Assembly: GCA_902463265.1 (NCBI GenBank)
Contig: CABQEV010000016.1
Location: 1-53,973 of the forward strand
DNA: 53,973 nt
DNA from: UMGS1889 sp900556055
GTDB lineage: Bacteria; Bacillota; Clostridia; Oscillospirales; Ruminococcaceae
Reading direction: 5' to 3'
How positions within the stretch are numbered: position 1 is the stretch's first letter; every line of letters starts with the position of its first letter. A program made the translations under genes and the position numbers. The notes under the pieces are model-generated. The model was not told the DNA's origin. It did no database searches and was given only the letters and a program-made list of their open reading frames with translations. Positions 31,164-39,659 of the stretch are shown piece after piece.

Positions 31164-31565
31164 TCAGTGAGTAAGATTAAATTTTTCCATCAAAGCTTCC
31201 TGAAGAACAGCGGAGAAATTAACGTTGGAACGTTCAGCCATAGTGTTGAGCCATTTTGGAATAGTCAGCGTTTTCTTGACAGCCTTTGCACTGTATTTCC
31301 GATCAAATTCCGCAGGGTCAAAAGCAACCACCGAAACAAACTGATTTTCTCTTGTACGGATAGTTTCGGGAGCGGAAGGAGCAGGAACGTCAACGCCATG
31401 ATCTGCATATGTTTCAAGCATAGCCCCTATTGCGTCAGCGATGTTGTCTGTTGCTTCTCCGATAGTTTCACCCTGAGAAACGCAGCCTTCAATATCAGGC
31501 ACCCACACAGAATAACCGCTTTCTTCTTTCTGAAATACTGTTGGATAGTAGATTTTTATGCTCAT
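31164..31565 (-). CDS. hicB: HicB antitoxin (133 aa)
   Basis: The N-terminal HicB-lobe pattern (YPTVFQKEESGYSVWVPDIE, GCVSQGETIGEATDNIADAI) is complete. The C-terminal part (KKTLTIPKWLNTMAERSNVN, FSAVLQEALMEKF) is a ribbon-helix-helix-type DNA-binding domain that should repress the operon. It follows hicA with a 42-base gap. It neutralises HicA in the lysogen. Confidence 0.95.
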   Translation of the reverse strand: MSIKIYYPTVFQKEESGYSVWVPDIEGCVSQGETIGEATDNIADAIGAMLETYADHGVDVPAPSAPETIRTRENQFVSVVAFDPAEFDRKYSAKAVKKTLTIPKWLNTMAERSNVNFSAVLQEALMEKFNLTH

Positions 31566-31607
31566 TTTTGTTATCCTCCTTGTATATTATATGACCCGAT
31601 GCAGGGA

Positions 31608-31796
31608 TTATTTCAACCCTGCATCTTTAAGTATCTGCTGTTCTGTTCCTTTTTTCAGGTCTTTTGCGTGCATCGGAACTGTTACCGCTTTTTTCGTTTT
31701 CTCGTTCCAGAAAATTCTGTGTGAACCTTTTTGTCTGTCAACAACGAAACCATTCTTTAACAGCAGACGTTCCATTTCCTTTGGAGTCATTGGCAT
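31608..31796 (-). CDS. hicA: HicA toxin, mRNA interferase (62 aa)
   Basis: The dsRBD-like HicA fold is shown by MTPKEMERLLLKNGFVVDRQ then KGSHRIFWNEKTKKAVTVPM, with the catalytic histidine of the GSH motif (residue 26). Length is typical. It is the first gene of the operon, as in most hicAB loci, and cuts mRNA when free of HicB. Confidence 0.95.
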   Translation of the reverse strand: MPMTPKEMERLLLKNGFVVDRQKGSHRIFWNEKTKKAVTVPMHAKDLKKGTEQQILKDAGLK

Positions 31797-31820
31797 TTCT
31801 TATCCCCTCCTGCTGTTAAT

Positions 31821-31849
31821 ATTATAGCACGTATCACACGTATTGTCAA
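31821..31849 (-). promoter_or_regulatory. hicAB promoter
   Basis: On the minus strand TTGACA (31844-31849), 17 bases, TATAAT (31821-31826). The spacer holds two ACGTG direct repeats, possible HicB sites. The promoter is fully consensus. Confidence 0.85.
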
Positions 31850-31915
31850 GAGCTTTTCGGAAAAAAATTATAGAGATAGCAGATTAAAACACAAACAAGA
31901 AAGGAGCCGCCCATC

Positions 31916-33382
31916 ATGCCATCATACGCAATATACCTCCGAAAATCAAGGGCAGACATGGAAGCCGAAGCGAGAGGAGAGGGTGAAACTCTTGCCCGCC
32001 ATCAGGCACAGCTCATGGAGCTTGCCCGAAAAAGGGACTGCAACATAGTAAAAATATACCGTGAGATCGTCAGCGGAGAAAATATTGCATCCCGTCCGCA
32101 GATGCAGCAGCTCCTTGCGGATATTTCCGACAATAAATATGACGGTGTGCTTGTCATGGAGGTTGAACGTCTTGCAAGGGGCGACACCATAGATCAGGGC
32201 GTTGTTGCTCAGGCATTCAAATCCACAGGCACGAAGATCATAACTCCCGCAAAGGTCTACGACCCCGAAAACGAATTTGACGAAGAATATTTCGAGTTCT
32301 CGCTGTTTATGAGCCGCAGGGAATACAAGACTATCCGCCGAAGAATGGAAGCGGGAAGGCTTGCATCAATCAAAGAAGGCAATTACATAAGTCCCGAAGC
32401 ACCTTACGGCTATCGCAAAACCCACCCCGAGCCTAAGGTCTATACGCTGGATATCGTCCCAGATGAAGCGGAGGTTGTCCGCCTTATATTTGATATGTTT
32501 CTGAATGGCAAAGGTGCAAGAGCGATATGTACAACGCTTAACAATATGGGTATATCCCCGAAAAAATCTCCCTTATGGGAAACGCCAAGCATAAAGAAAA
32601 TACTGAGAAATCCCATTTACACGGGAAAGGTCAGATGGCAGAATAAAGCGAGTGGTGATACCTTGTATAACGGCCGACATCAGGCGATAATTTCCGAGGA
32701 AATATTTTGGAAAGCTCAGCAGAAGCGTGAGAATAATCCCGAAGCGAAGGTGCCGAACAACCTTGAAGTAAAGAATTACTATCATGGTATGCTGTACTGC
32801 AAGAATTGCGGCCATGCGATGTTAAGGCGAATAGTTTCGTCGAACGGCTGTGAATATATGCTCTGCCGAAGAAATGAGTGCAAAGGAAAAGTAGTCTCGG
32901 CAGCGGTATCGGAGATAGATGAACAGCTTATCCTGTCGATGAAATATCGTCTGGAGCAGCTTGAAAAATCCATGTCGGAGATGAAAAACAAGATATCGGA
33001 AAAGCAGCCCGATATGAAAACGCCGATATTGAGCGAGATCACAAGGCTGAAAAATCAGCGTGAAAAGCTGTATGACCTGCTTGAACGCGGAATATATGAC
33101 GAGAATGTGTTTTTGGAGCGTTCGTCAGTGCTGTCGGAAAAGATAAAGGCAGCGGAGAAGCGATTTGACGAAATAGTTGACAACGAGGAACATAAGCTCT
33201 CACCGCAGGACAGCGCAGACCGCCTGAAAATAGTGATAAGAGATTTCGACGGCGCAAACATCGAAGAAAAAGGACGCCTGCTGCATTCGGTCATCAAGCG
33301 GATATATTACAGCAAATCAATAAGAATGTGCAAGAATAAAAAAGGTAACACCGATCTCAATCTTGAGATCGAATATTTATGA
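31916..33382 (+). CDS. int: Large serine recombinase, prophage integrase (488 aa)
   Basis: The N-terminal resolvase domain carries catalytic Ser11 in YLRKSRAD, with the LVMEVERLARGD and FMSRREYKTIRRRMEAGR motifs. The recombinase domain follows (APYGYRK, ARAICTTLNNMGISPKKSPL). A zinc ribbon uses the CKNCG pair near residue 295 and a second pair in CRRNECKG. A coiled coil and C-terminal domain complete the protein. The ribosome-binding site is AAAGGAG. The gene ends next to the junction with cotJ sequence, as expected for an integrase beside its attachment site. Confidence 0.95.
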   Translation: MPSYAIYLRKSRADMEAEARGEGETLARHQAQLMELARKRDCNIVKIYREIVSGENIASRPQMQQLLADISDNKYDGVLVMEVERLARGDTIDQGVVAQAFKSTGTKIITPAKVYDPENEFDEEYFEFSLFMSRREYKTIRRRMEAGRLASIKEGNYISPEAPYGYRKTHPEPKVYTLDIVPDEAEVVRLIFDMFLNGKGARAICTTLNNMGISPKKSPLWETPSIKKILRNPIYTGKVRWQNKASGDTLYNGRHQAIISEEIFWKAQQKRENNPEAKVPNNLEVKNYYHGMLYCKNCGHAMLRRIVSSNGCEYMLCRRNECKGKVVSAAVSEIDEQLILSMKYRLEQLEKSMSEMKNKISEKQPDMKTPILSEITRLKNQREKLYDLLERGIYDENVFLERSSVLSEKIKAAEKRFDEIVDNEEHKLSPQDSADRLKIVIRDFDGANIEEKGRLLHSVIKRIYYSKSIRMCKNKKGNTDLNLEIEYL

Positions 33383-33413
33383 GTTGTTATGTGTAGGATT
33401 GATATGATAATTT
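33383..33413. other. Prophage-chromosome junction (attachment site region)
   Basis: Between the integrase stop and the stretch coding MWSYEKKL of cotJC, sequence changes from prophage to chromosome. CotJC-like coding is clear down to about 33408 and no longer fits by 33400. The exact crossover dinucleotide cannot be set without the left junction, which lies outside the window. Confidence 0.65.
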
Positions 33414-33431
33414 TTTCTCATAACTCCACAT
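33387..33431 (-). pseudogene. cotJC: cotJC, 5' fragment split by the prophage
   Basis: Directly after cotJB (stop and start overlap in TAATG, AAAGGAG upstream) a frame encodes MWSYEKKLSYQSYT and then stops. CotJC proteins begin MWxYEKKLxYP; the match covers about the first eight to ten residues and then ends in prophage sequence. CotJC is the manganese-catalase-like spore coat protein and is the usual third gene after cotJA and cotJB. The remaining cotJC should lie at the far end of the prophage, left of base 1. Excision should restore it. Confidence 0.8.
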
Positions 33432-33691
33432 TAATTAGCGCTCCTTTCCCATGGAAACGGGTCTTCCGCCCAAGCGAAGCAGTTGCTGTCCATAACAGAC
33501 TGAACGGCGGTGATAGGTCCGTACTGTGCGGCATAAGCGTCGTATGCTTTATTGCGAAGCTCGGTATATCTGCGGAATTTCTCTAAAGCTCTCTGACATC
33601 TTGAATGCGTATCGAGATACAGCTTCAGCTCGTCAAGATAAAAATCATACATACGGACTGCGTTCAGGAGATTTCGCTGTTCATCAGTCAT
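33431..33691 (-). CDS. cotJB: Spore coat protein CotJB (86 aa)
   Basis: The CotJB pattern is clear: VRMYDFYLDELKLYLDTHSR near the start, a tyrosine-rich middle (YTELRNKAYDAYAAQYGPIT), and the C-terminal CFAWAEDPFPWE motif. CotJB works with CotJA and CotJC in the inner spore coat. The ATG overlaps the cotJA stop. The gene is intact. Confidence 0.9.
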   Translation of the reverse strand: MTDEQRNLLNAVRMYDFYLDELKLYLDTHSRCQRALEKFRRYTELRNKAYDAYAAQYGPITAVQSVMDSNCFAWAEDPFPWERSAN

Positions 33692-33878
33692 TCAAATGCA
33701 CCGCCCTTCCTGTAAAAGGATAGATCAGGCTGGGAAATATTGCGCCTTCTTCAAGTGCCTGATTTTCGGGGAGAGGCTCTTCCCATTTCTGAAACGGGAC
33801 ATATGCCATTCCAAGCGGCGCTTTTTCAGGAAAACTGTCCGTGATATCTTTAAACGGACAGGCATTATTGTTGTTCAT
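33684..33878 (-). CDS. cotJA: Spore coat-associated protein CotJA (64 aa)
   Basis: GMAYVPFQKWEEPLPENQAL then EEGAIFPSLIYPFTGRAVHL is the CotJA signature. AAAGGATCC precedes the ATG at 33878. It heads the cotJ operon. A CATATTAT at 33929-33936 (minus strand) resembles a sigma-E -10 box, but I see no well-spaced -35, so the promoter is not settled. Confidence 0.9.
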   Translation of the reverse strand: MNNNNACPFKDITDSFPEKAPLGMAYVPFQKWEEPLPENQALEEGAIFPSLIYPFTGRAVHLND

Positions 33879-33908
33879 ATAAGGATCCTTTCTTTCGGAT
33901 TATTCAAG

Positions 33909-33928
33909 CGGCATCTGCCGCCTTTTTT
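33909..33928 (+). terminator. Hairpin with T-run in the cotJA leader
   Basis: GCGGC-ATCT-GCCGC followed by CTTTTTT on the plus strand. It would block plus-strand transcripts coming from the prophage side before the chemotaxis gene, and lies in the cotJA leader on the other strand. Confidence 0.5.
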
Positions 33929-34013
33929 ATAATATGACGAAACACATAATTTGACACTGAATATCATACTGCGGTAAAATGCGGCTTCATTCATTAATAT
34001 ATCACAAAAAAAC

Positions 34014-34043
34014 ATTGACTTGAATGATGCTTTCTGCTATAAT
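34014..34043 (+). promoter_or_regulatory. Promoter of the chemotaxis receptor gene
   Basis: TTGACT (34014-34019), 18 bases, TATAAT (34038-34043), 35 bases upstream of the ATG. Confidence 0.7.
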
Positions 34044-34078
34044 GTATATCAATTGTAAATATGTCGGAGGTGTATCAA

Positions 34079-36082
34079 ATGGGAACATTAAAAAAGAAAA
34101 TGGCATTTCAGAAACGGCTTATGTTAGGCGTGACTGTTGTTCTGGCAGTAATGCTTTTTATTATGATGTTTGTAAGCTATCTCACTGTTCAGGTGACTGT
34201 GGATAAGCAGGTCAACAGCCGCATTGAGGCAGCTTTGTCGGAAAAATCATCCGAATTTGACAGGTGGATTGAGCAGCAGGAAGCAAATGTGTCATATTAT
34301 GCCGATTCGATCATATATAATGATTATCTGAAAACAAAAACATCTCAGGAAATAACCGATTTTCTCAATACAAAAAAGAACTCTCAGGTGATGGATTACT
34401 ATGTTGTCAAGAATGACGGAAGCGTTATTTTTGCAAGCGGCTCTGTCCTCTCCGATGATTTTGATGTTACTCAGCGTGACTGGTACAAGATGGCTATGGA
34501 AAACAAGGGCGAGTTTGTTTTCATGCCTCCGTATGTTGATTACAATACAGGAAAGCTTGTTACAACCGTTGCAAAGTCATATTTTGATGAGAGCGGTTCC
34601 CTTGAGTTCCTCCTTGGAAGCGATATTTATGTGGATTCGCTGACGGAGATCGTTTCTCAGGTTAATATTTTCGACAATGCATATCCTATTCTGACTGATG
34701 GCAATTTTAACATAATAGTACATAAGAACAGCGAATTTATGCCAAATCTTACTGATGACGGTTCTGATACCATGACAAACCTTGCCGAGATCGGTGCATA
34801 TTCAAAGCTTGCGTCCCGGCTTTCCGCTGATGATCTTTCATATATCACATGCAGGGATTATTCGGGCAGCAGCACGACGTTTGTTCCCGTAAAGATCGAA
34901 AGCACGGGCTGGTACTATATATATGCGCTCCGCAGGACTGAGTATCTTCTCCAGACAACGAGATTTGCGGTAAATCAGCTCATTATTTTCTTTGCGGCAG
35001 TAATTGTCGTCAGCATAACAATGAAGGTGCTTGTTGCAAAGCTGCTGAAGCCTATCCAGGAGCTTAAATCTGCGGCTGACAATATGCGTGAAGGAAATCT
35101 CAGCTATACACCGTCCTATTTCGCAAACGACAGCATCAGCCATCTGTGCGAGAGCCTTGCTGACACAAATGCTGTATGGAGACGCTACATAGATGATATT
35201 TCAAACAATCTCGAAAAGATCTCCCACGGCGATTTCAATATTGAATTCAACGGTGAATATGTCGGCGATTTCGCTGAGATAAAGGAGTCTATAACTCATA
35301 TAACACAGACTCTTGACGAGATAATCAGCGGCATCGACACAGCATCGGGACAGGTAGCTCTCGGTTCGGACAATGTTGCCGAAACATCAAATTCGCTTGC
35401 AAGCGGTGTAAACGAGCAGTCGAGAACCATCGACGAGCTGACGGGACTTGTCAATGAGCTGGTCGAGCAGATAAATTCCAATGCAAAGGCTGCGGAATCC
35501 GCACAGCAGCAGTCGGAAGTTACAGCTGATAATGTGACCGAGTGCAACCGCAGAATGACCGAGCTTATGGCATCTATGGACGAGATCGACAAAAAGGCTC
35601 AGGAGATAGTGAAGATCATAAGGACCATTGATGATATTGCGTTCCAGACGAATATACTTGCGCTGAATGCGGCAGTTGAGGCTGCAAGCGCAGGTGCGGC
35701 AGGCAAGGGCTTTGCAGTCGTTGCGGATGAGGTAAGAAATCTTGCTTCAAAATCTGCCGATGCTGTCAAGAACACAACTGCGCTTATTGAGGCAACAGGT
35801 GCTGCGGTTTCCGTCGGAACAAAGCTTGCGGCTGAAACGGACGATGCACTCAGAACGGTTTCCGACGGCGTTCAGAATGTCAACGGACTTATCTCGCAGA
35901 TATCTCAGGCATCTGAAAGCCAGGCTAAGGATGTAAAGTCTGTTTCCGAAAAGATCACGTCTATTGAGGAGGTCGTAAGATTTACGGCTTCGACTGCTGA
36001 GGAAAGCGCCGCATCAAGTGAGGAGCTGAGCAGCCAGTCAAGGACTCTGAAGGATATGGTCGATAAGTTCAAGACAAAATGA
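34079..36082 (+). CDS. Methyl-accepting chemotaxis protein with dCache sensor (667 aa)
   Basis: ATG 34079 follows CGGAGGTG; an ATG six codons earlier lies before that site. A transmembrane helix at residues about 14-37 is followed by a periplasm-side-equivalent dCache domain (RDWYKMAMENKGEFVF), a second helix near 300-320, a HAMP region and a long signalling coiled coil. The hairpin tip (FQTNILALNAAVEAASAGAA, then GKGFAVVADEVRNLASKSAD) is fully conserved. It senses extracellular ligands and acts on CheA, which is not in this window. It stands alone with promoter and terminator. Confidence 0.95.
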   Translation: MGTLKKKMAFQKRLMLGVTVVLAVMLFIMMFVSYLTVQVTVDKQVNSRIEAALSEKSSEFDRWIEQQEANVSYYADSIIYNDYLKTKTSQEITDFLNTKKNSQVMDYYVVKNDGSVIFASGSVLSDDFDVTQRDWYKMAMENKGEFVFMPPYVDYNTGKLVTTVAKSYFDESGSLEFLLGSDIYVDSLTEIVSQVNIFDNAYPILTDGNFNIIVHKNSEFMPNLTDDGSDTMTNLAEIGAYSKLASRLSADDLSYITCRDYSGSSTTFVPVKIESTGWYYIYALRRTEYLLQTTRFAVNQLIIFFAAVIVVSITMKVLVAKLLKPIQELKSAADNMREGNLSYTPSYFANDSISHLCESLADTNAVWRRYIDDISNNLEKISHGDFNIEFNGEYVGDFAEIKESITHITQTLDEIISGIDTASGQVALGSDNVAETSNSLASGVNEQSRTIDELTGLVNELVEQINSNAKAAESAQQQSEVTADNVTECNRRMTELMASMDEIDKKAQEIVKIIRTIDDIAFQTNILALNAAVEAASAGAAGKGFAVVADEVRNLASKSADAVKNTTALIEATGAAVSVGTKLAAETDDALRTVSDGVQNVNGLISQISQASESQAKDVKSVSEKITSIEEVVRFTASTAEESAASSEELSSQSRTLKDMVDKFKTK

Positions 36083-36093
36083 ATTTGTGCGTA

Positions 36094-36124
36094 AGCGGGA
36101 GCAGGTTCTGGCTCCCGCTTTTTG
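36094..36124 (+). terminator. Rho-independent terminator after chemotaxis gene
   Basis: AGCGGGAGC and GCTCCCGCT form a 9-bp stem with a short loop, followed by TTTTTGCTTTT. Confidence 0.9.
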
Positions 36125-36453
36125 CTTTTCACGAAGTAAATTATGATATATATAAATTACTTATGATAATCATAATCAGGCATATATTGTTAATCCATAA
36201 ATTAGATTTAAAGTAGAGGTTATGTCGAATTTGAATGTAAAATGGTGAGGAAAATTGTGCGTTTTGCTGATATGATTTTTCCGTGAATTGTGATAATATA
36301 ATAGTAATGTGATAAGGTCGCAGAGTTATACATTTATCAGCGGAAAGACTGTATTCGGGGTGTTATCATATACCGTGACAATACATATAGTGCAGAAGCC
36401 TTAACACAAATAAGCGGTGAATACCGCAATCTCATTTTATCGGAGGTTTTTTG
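36125..36453. other. Intergenic stretch before ACT-domain gene
   Basis: About 330 AT-rich bases without a supported gene. A TATAAT lies near 36296-36302, upstream of the ACT gene, but no -35 box stands at proper distance. A CGGAGG ribosome-binding site ends the stretch. I see no riboswitch-like structure. Confidence 0.5.
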
Positions 36454-36723
36454 ATGAGAGCAATAATTACAGTAATAGGAAAAGATACCGTAGGAATCCT
36501 TGCAAAGGTCAGCGGAGTATGCGCTGAGTACAATGCAAACGTTATCGAGGTAACACAGTCTGTTCTTCAGGATATGTTCGCTATGATAATGCTTGTCGAT
36601 ATTTCCAAGATCAATGCTGATTTTACAGTTCTTGCGGATCGTTTCACACATATGGGCGATGAAATGGGACTGAAGATCCACGCTATGCACGAAGACATCT
36701 TTAATTGTATGCACCATATATAA
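36454..36723 (+). CDS. ACT-domain regulatory protein (89 aa)
   Basis: The protein is a single ACT domain: MRAIITVIGKDTVGILAKVS at the start, then NANVIEVTQSVLQDMFAMIM and a second repeat half. Such free-standing ACT proteins (UPF0237) usually bind amino acids and act as dimers. It is paired with a DUF711 gene 27 bases downstream, a common arrangement in Firmicutes, so the two likely work together. ATG 36454 is favoured over TTG 36451. Confidence 0.9.
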   Translation: MRAIITVIGKDTVGILAKVSGVCAEYNANVIEVTQSVLQDMFAMIMLVDISKINADFTVLADRFTHMGDEMGLKIHAMHEDIFNCMHHI

Positions 36724-36750
36724 ACGAATGATTTCGGAGGATTATTTGAT

Positions 36751-38106
36751 ATGATTAATGCTTATGATATTCTGGAAACCATTCGTATGATCCAGGACGA
36801 GTGCCTTGATATCAGAACTATCACAATGGGTATTTCACTGCTCGACTGTATCGATACCGATATTGACAGAGCATGCGAAAAGGTCTATGACAAGATAACC
36901 AAGTGCGCTGAAAAGCTCGTTTCCGTAGGCGAGGGGATCGAGAAGGAATACGGAATACCGATCATCAACAAGAGACTTTCCGTTACTCCTATCGCTATCG
37001 TTTCTGCTGCCTGCAACGCATCTCCCGTTAAGTTTGCGCTTACCATGGAGAAGGCTGCAAAGGCTGTCGGCGTAAACCTTATCGGCGGATATTCCGCACT
37101 TGTTCAGAAAGGATTTTCCGCAGGCGATGAGAGGCTTATAAACTCCATTCCTGAGGCACTTGCTTCCACAAGCTGCGTATGTTCATCGGTAAATATCGGT
37201 TCGACAAAGACGGGAATCAATCTTGATGCCTGCCGCATTATGGGACGAATTGTCCGTGAGGCTGCTGAAAAGACAGTTGATAACCAGTGCTTCGGCGCTG
37301 CAAAGCTCGTTGTATTCTGCAACGCTGTTGACGATAACCCGTTTATGGCAGGCGCATTTCACGGTGTCGGCGAGCCTGACTGCATTATAAATGTCGGCGT
37401 TTCGGGACCGGGTGTTGTACGTTCGGCACTTTCAAAGTATCCCGATGCAAATATAACCGAAATTGCGGATATTATCAAGAAGACTGCATATAAAATAACA
37501 AGAGTGGGACAGCTCGTAGGCGTAAGAGCTTCCGAAAAGCTGGGCGTTCCTTTCGGAATCGTTGACCTTTCGCTTGCTCCTACTCCCGCTGTCGGAGATT
37601 CCGTTGCACATATCCTTGAGGAGATAGGTCTTGACCACTGCGGCGCATGCGGAACAACTGCTGCTCTCGCACTCCTGAACGACGCTGTAAAGAAGGGCGG
37701 CGTTATGGCTTGCTCCAGGATCGGCGGACTTTCGGGTGCATTTATCCCTGTTTCCGAGGATGCGGGAATGATCGCTGCTGCCGAATGCGGTGCTCTCTGC
37801 ATCGAAAAGCTCGAAGCTATGACAGCTGTATGCTCCGTAGGCCTTGACATGATCGTTATCCCCGGAGATACAACTGCTGACGTTATTTCCGCTATGATCG
37901 CTGACGAGGCTGCGATAGGCATGGTCAACAACAAGACCACGGCTGTCCGCGTTATCCCTGCTATCGGCATGAAGGAGGGCGATGTTCTCGACTGGGGCGG
38001 ACTCTTCGGCAAGGGACCTGTTATGCACGTCAATACAAACTCTCCCGCTAAATTCATCGCAAGAGGCGGACAGATACCCGCACCTCTCCACAGTCTCAAG
38101 AACTGA
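36751..38106 (+). CDS. DUF711 / UPF0210 family protein (451 aa)
   Basis: The family pattern is present throughout: DILETIRMIQDECLDIRTIT at the N-terminus, GYSALVQKGFSAGDERLINS, NPFMAGAFHGVGEPDCIINV and a glycine-rich GHCGACGTTAALALLNDAVK-like block. DUF711 proteins have a PFL-like barrel-type core but their reaction is not known to me. Length is typical. GGAGGATTATTTG precedes the ATG. Confidence 0.9.
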   Translation: MINAYDILETIRMIQDECLDIRTITMGISLLDCIDTDIDRACEKVYDKITKCAEKLVSVGEGIEKEYGIPIINKRLSVTPIAIVSAACNASPVKFALTMEKAAKAVGVNLIGGYSALVQKGFSAGDERLINSIPEALASTSCVCSSVNIGSTKTGINLDACRIMGRIVREAAEKTVDNQCFGAAKLVVFCNAVDDNPFMAGAFHGVGEPDCIINVGVSGPGVVRSALSKYPDANITEIADIIKKTAYKITRVGQLVGVRASEKLGVPFGIVDLSLAPTPAVGDSVAHILEEIGLDHCGACGTTAALALLNDAVKKGGVMACSRIGGLSGAFIPVSEDAGMIAAAECGALCIEKLEAMTAVCSVGLDMIVIPGDTTADVISAMIADEAAIGMVNNKTTAVRVIPAIGMKEGDVLDWGGLFGKGPVMHVNTNSPAKFIARGGQIPAPLHSLKN

Positions 38107-38111
38107 TAAAG

Positions 38112-38147
38112 ATCCGCATTCCGACAGCTTTCGGAAATGCGGATTGC
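38112..38147 (+). terminator. Hairpin after DUF711 gene
   Basis: ATCCGCATT with CCG pairs with CGG and AATGCGGAT, followed by TGCGTTTAATTTT. It separates the ACT/DUF711 unit from the ATPase operon. Confidence 0.6.
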
Positions 38148-38233
38148 GTTTAATTTTAATGCCCATACTTATGGTATCGGTATAAAATGCAGCGGCATAG
38201 GCTGCTGCAAATAAACAGAAGGGACGAACCGTG

Positions 38234-38551
38234 ATGGATAATATTATCGACAGCATCCTCGATATAGATTCAGATGCGACAAACCGTCTGAAGGAAGCTG
38301 AGGATAAAAAGAACCGCATGATCGCAGATGCGAGGGCGGAGGAAGAAAAGATAATCGGCAGCTGCGTCGCAGAGGCTGAAAAGCGTCTCAAAGATCTGGA
38401 GGACAAGGAGCGTTCCGATGCGGACAAGCGTGTTGCGGAGGTGCGCAAAAACCGTGACGAGGAGATAGCAAAGCTTGACAGCATATACGAAAAGAAGCAT
38501 TCTCAGTGGGAAAGCGAGCTTTTTTCCGCAGTATTAAAAGGGACATACTGA
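38234..38551 (+). CDS. V-type ATPase subunit G/H, peripheral stalk (105 aa)
   Basis: A charged, almost fully helical protein (TNRLKEAEDKKNRMIADARA, then VADKERSDADKRVAEVRKN-like repeats) of the size of archaeal/bacterial V-ATPase subunit H (G). It pairs with subunit E as the peripheral stalk. It is the first gene of the ATPase operon. GTG 38231 is an alternative start. Confidence 0.8.
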   Translation: MDNIIDSILDIDSDATNRLKEAEDKKNRMIADARAEEEKIIGSCVAEAEKRLKDLEDKERSDADKRVAEVRKNRDEEIAKLDSIYEKKHSQWESELFSAVLKGTY

Positions 38552-38599
38552 GAGATCATCTCTTGATTGCCCATTTCAGGAAGGGAGTGTGTTTGCCGA

Positions 38600-39643
38600 A
38601 TGGTCAGGAAAGGTTATGCAACTCTGGCGAAGATACGCGCGGTCTACGGCAAGCGGCTGACGAATGACGATTACAATGAGCTTCTGCGCCGTCAGGACGT
38701 TACTGAGGCGGCGGAATATCTTAAACGGAACACGCATTACAGCAATACTCTTGCACAGATAGATACAAATACCGTTCACAGAGAGCTGCTTGAGGTTCTT
38801 ATCAGGCGTGACAGATTTGAGGAATATCTGAGGCTGTGCAAATTTGAAAGGCTTTTCGATGACGGGGGATTTTACAGCTATATAATCAAAGAATCCGAAG
38901 TCACTGAGATACTGAGCCTTATCCGTCATATAAATGCGAATTCGGGAGATGACTATATCTCTTCGATGCCCAGCTATCTGAACCAGTATTCTTCGTTCGA
39001 TTATATCGGGCTTGCAAAGGTCAGATCCTATGGCGAGCTTCTGGAATTTCTGAAGCATACGCCGTATTACGATGTGCTGAAAAACTATATCTCGGAGGAC
39101 AGCCGTCATCCGAAATATACCGATATCGAGGTCGGACTCAGGACATATTTCTTCAAATGGCTGCTTGATGCAGTTCATAGGAATGTCAAGGGAAAATCTG
39201 CGGAAGAACTTGAAACGCAGATAAAGATACAGATAGACTTCATCAACATCATAAATTCATACAGACTCAAAAATTACTTCAATATAAGCGCCGATGAGAT
39301 CGAAAAGGATATGCTGCCGTTTTACGGGCGGCTTTCAAAGGCGCAGCAGCATGATCTGTTTATGTCTGCGGACGGCGAGGACTTTCTCAGAAAAGTCGGA
39401 AAAACCGTTTACGGCAGGCAGATGGCAGATAAAAACATGGACGGTTCAGACCTTGAACTGGGCATTCGCAGGATGAGATACAAATACGCCAAATCCGCAA
39501 TGTGTCAGACAACGGAGGCTTCTGTATGCCTGTATTCGTTCATGTATCTTTCTTTCATTGAGGTATCCAATGTGATAAGCATTATCGAGGGAATACGTTA
39601 TCAGGCAGATCCGAAGAAAATCGAATCCCTGCTGGTAATATAA
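38600..39643 (+). CDS. ntpC: V-type ATPase subunit C/d (347 aa)
   Basis: The protein links the central rotor to the membrane ring. It has the YATLAKIRAVYGKRL start and the typical repeats of three helical bundles, ending with EVSNVISIIEGIRYQADPKK. ATG 38600 is preferred although its ribosome-binding site (GGAAGGGAG) is about 12 bases away. The length is close to the 330-350 usual for the family. Confidence 0.9.
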   Translation: MVRKGYATLAKIRAVYGKRLTNDDYNELLRRQDVTEAAEYLKRNTHYSNTLAQIDTNTVHRELLEVLIRRDRFEEYLRLCKFERLFDDGGFYSYIIKESEVTEILSLIRHINANSGDDYISSMPSYLNQYSSFDYIGLAKVRSYGELLEFLKHTPYYDVLKNYISEDSRHPKYTDIEVGLRTYFFKWLLDAVHRNVKGKSAEELETQIKIQIDFINIINSYRLKNYFNISADEIEKDMLPFYGRLSKAQQHDLFMSADGEDFLRKVGKTVYGRQMADKNMDGSDLELGIRRMRYKYAKSAMCQTTEASVCLYSFMYLSFIEVSNVISIIEGIRYQADPKKIESLLVI

Positions 39644-39659
39644 TTAAGGGGGGACGCAG

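Noticed and set aside
33383..33430. tRNA gene as the prophage attachment site
   Set aside because: No cloverleaf or tRNA end is present; the junction lies in a protein gene instead, as is usual for large serine integrases.
36125..36453. Riboswitch ahead of the ACT-domain gene
   Set aside because: No extended paired structure with a terminator or sequestered start could be drawn.
37359..38099. 246-codon minus-strand frame opposite DUF711
   Set aside because: Antisense to a strongly conserved gene; the product looks like random S/P/I-rich sequence.
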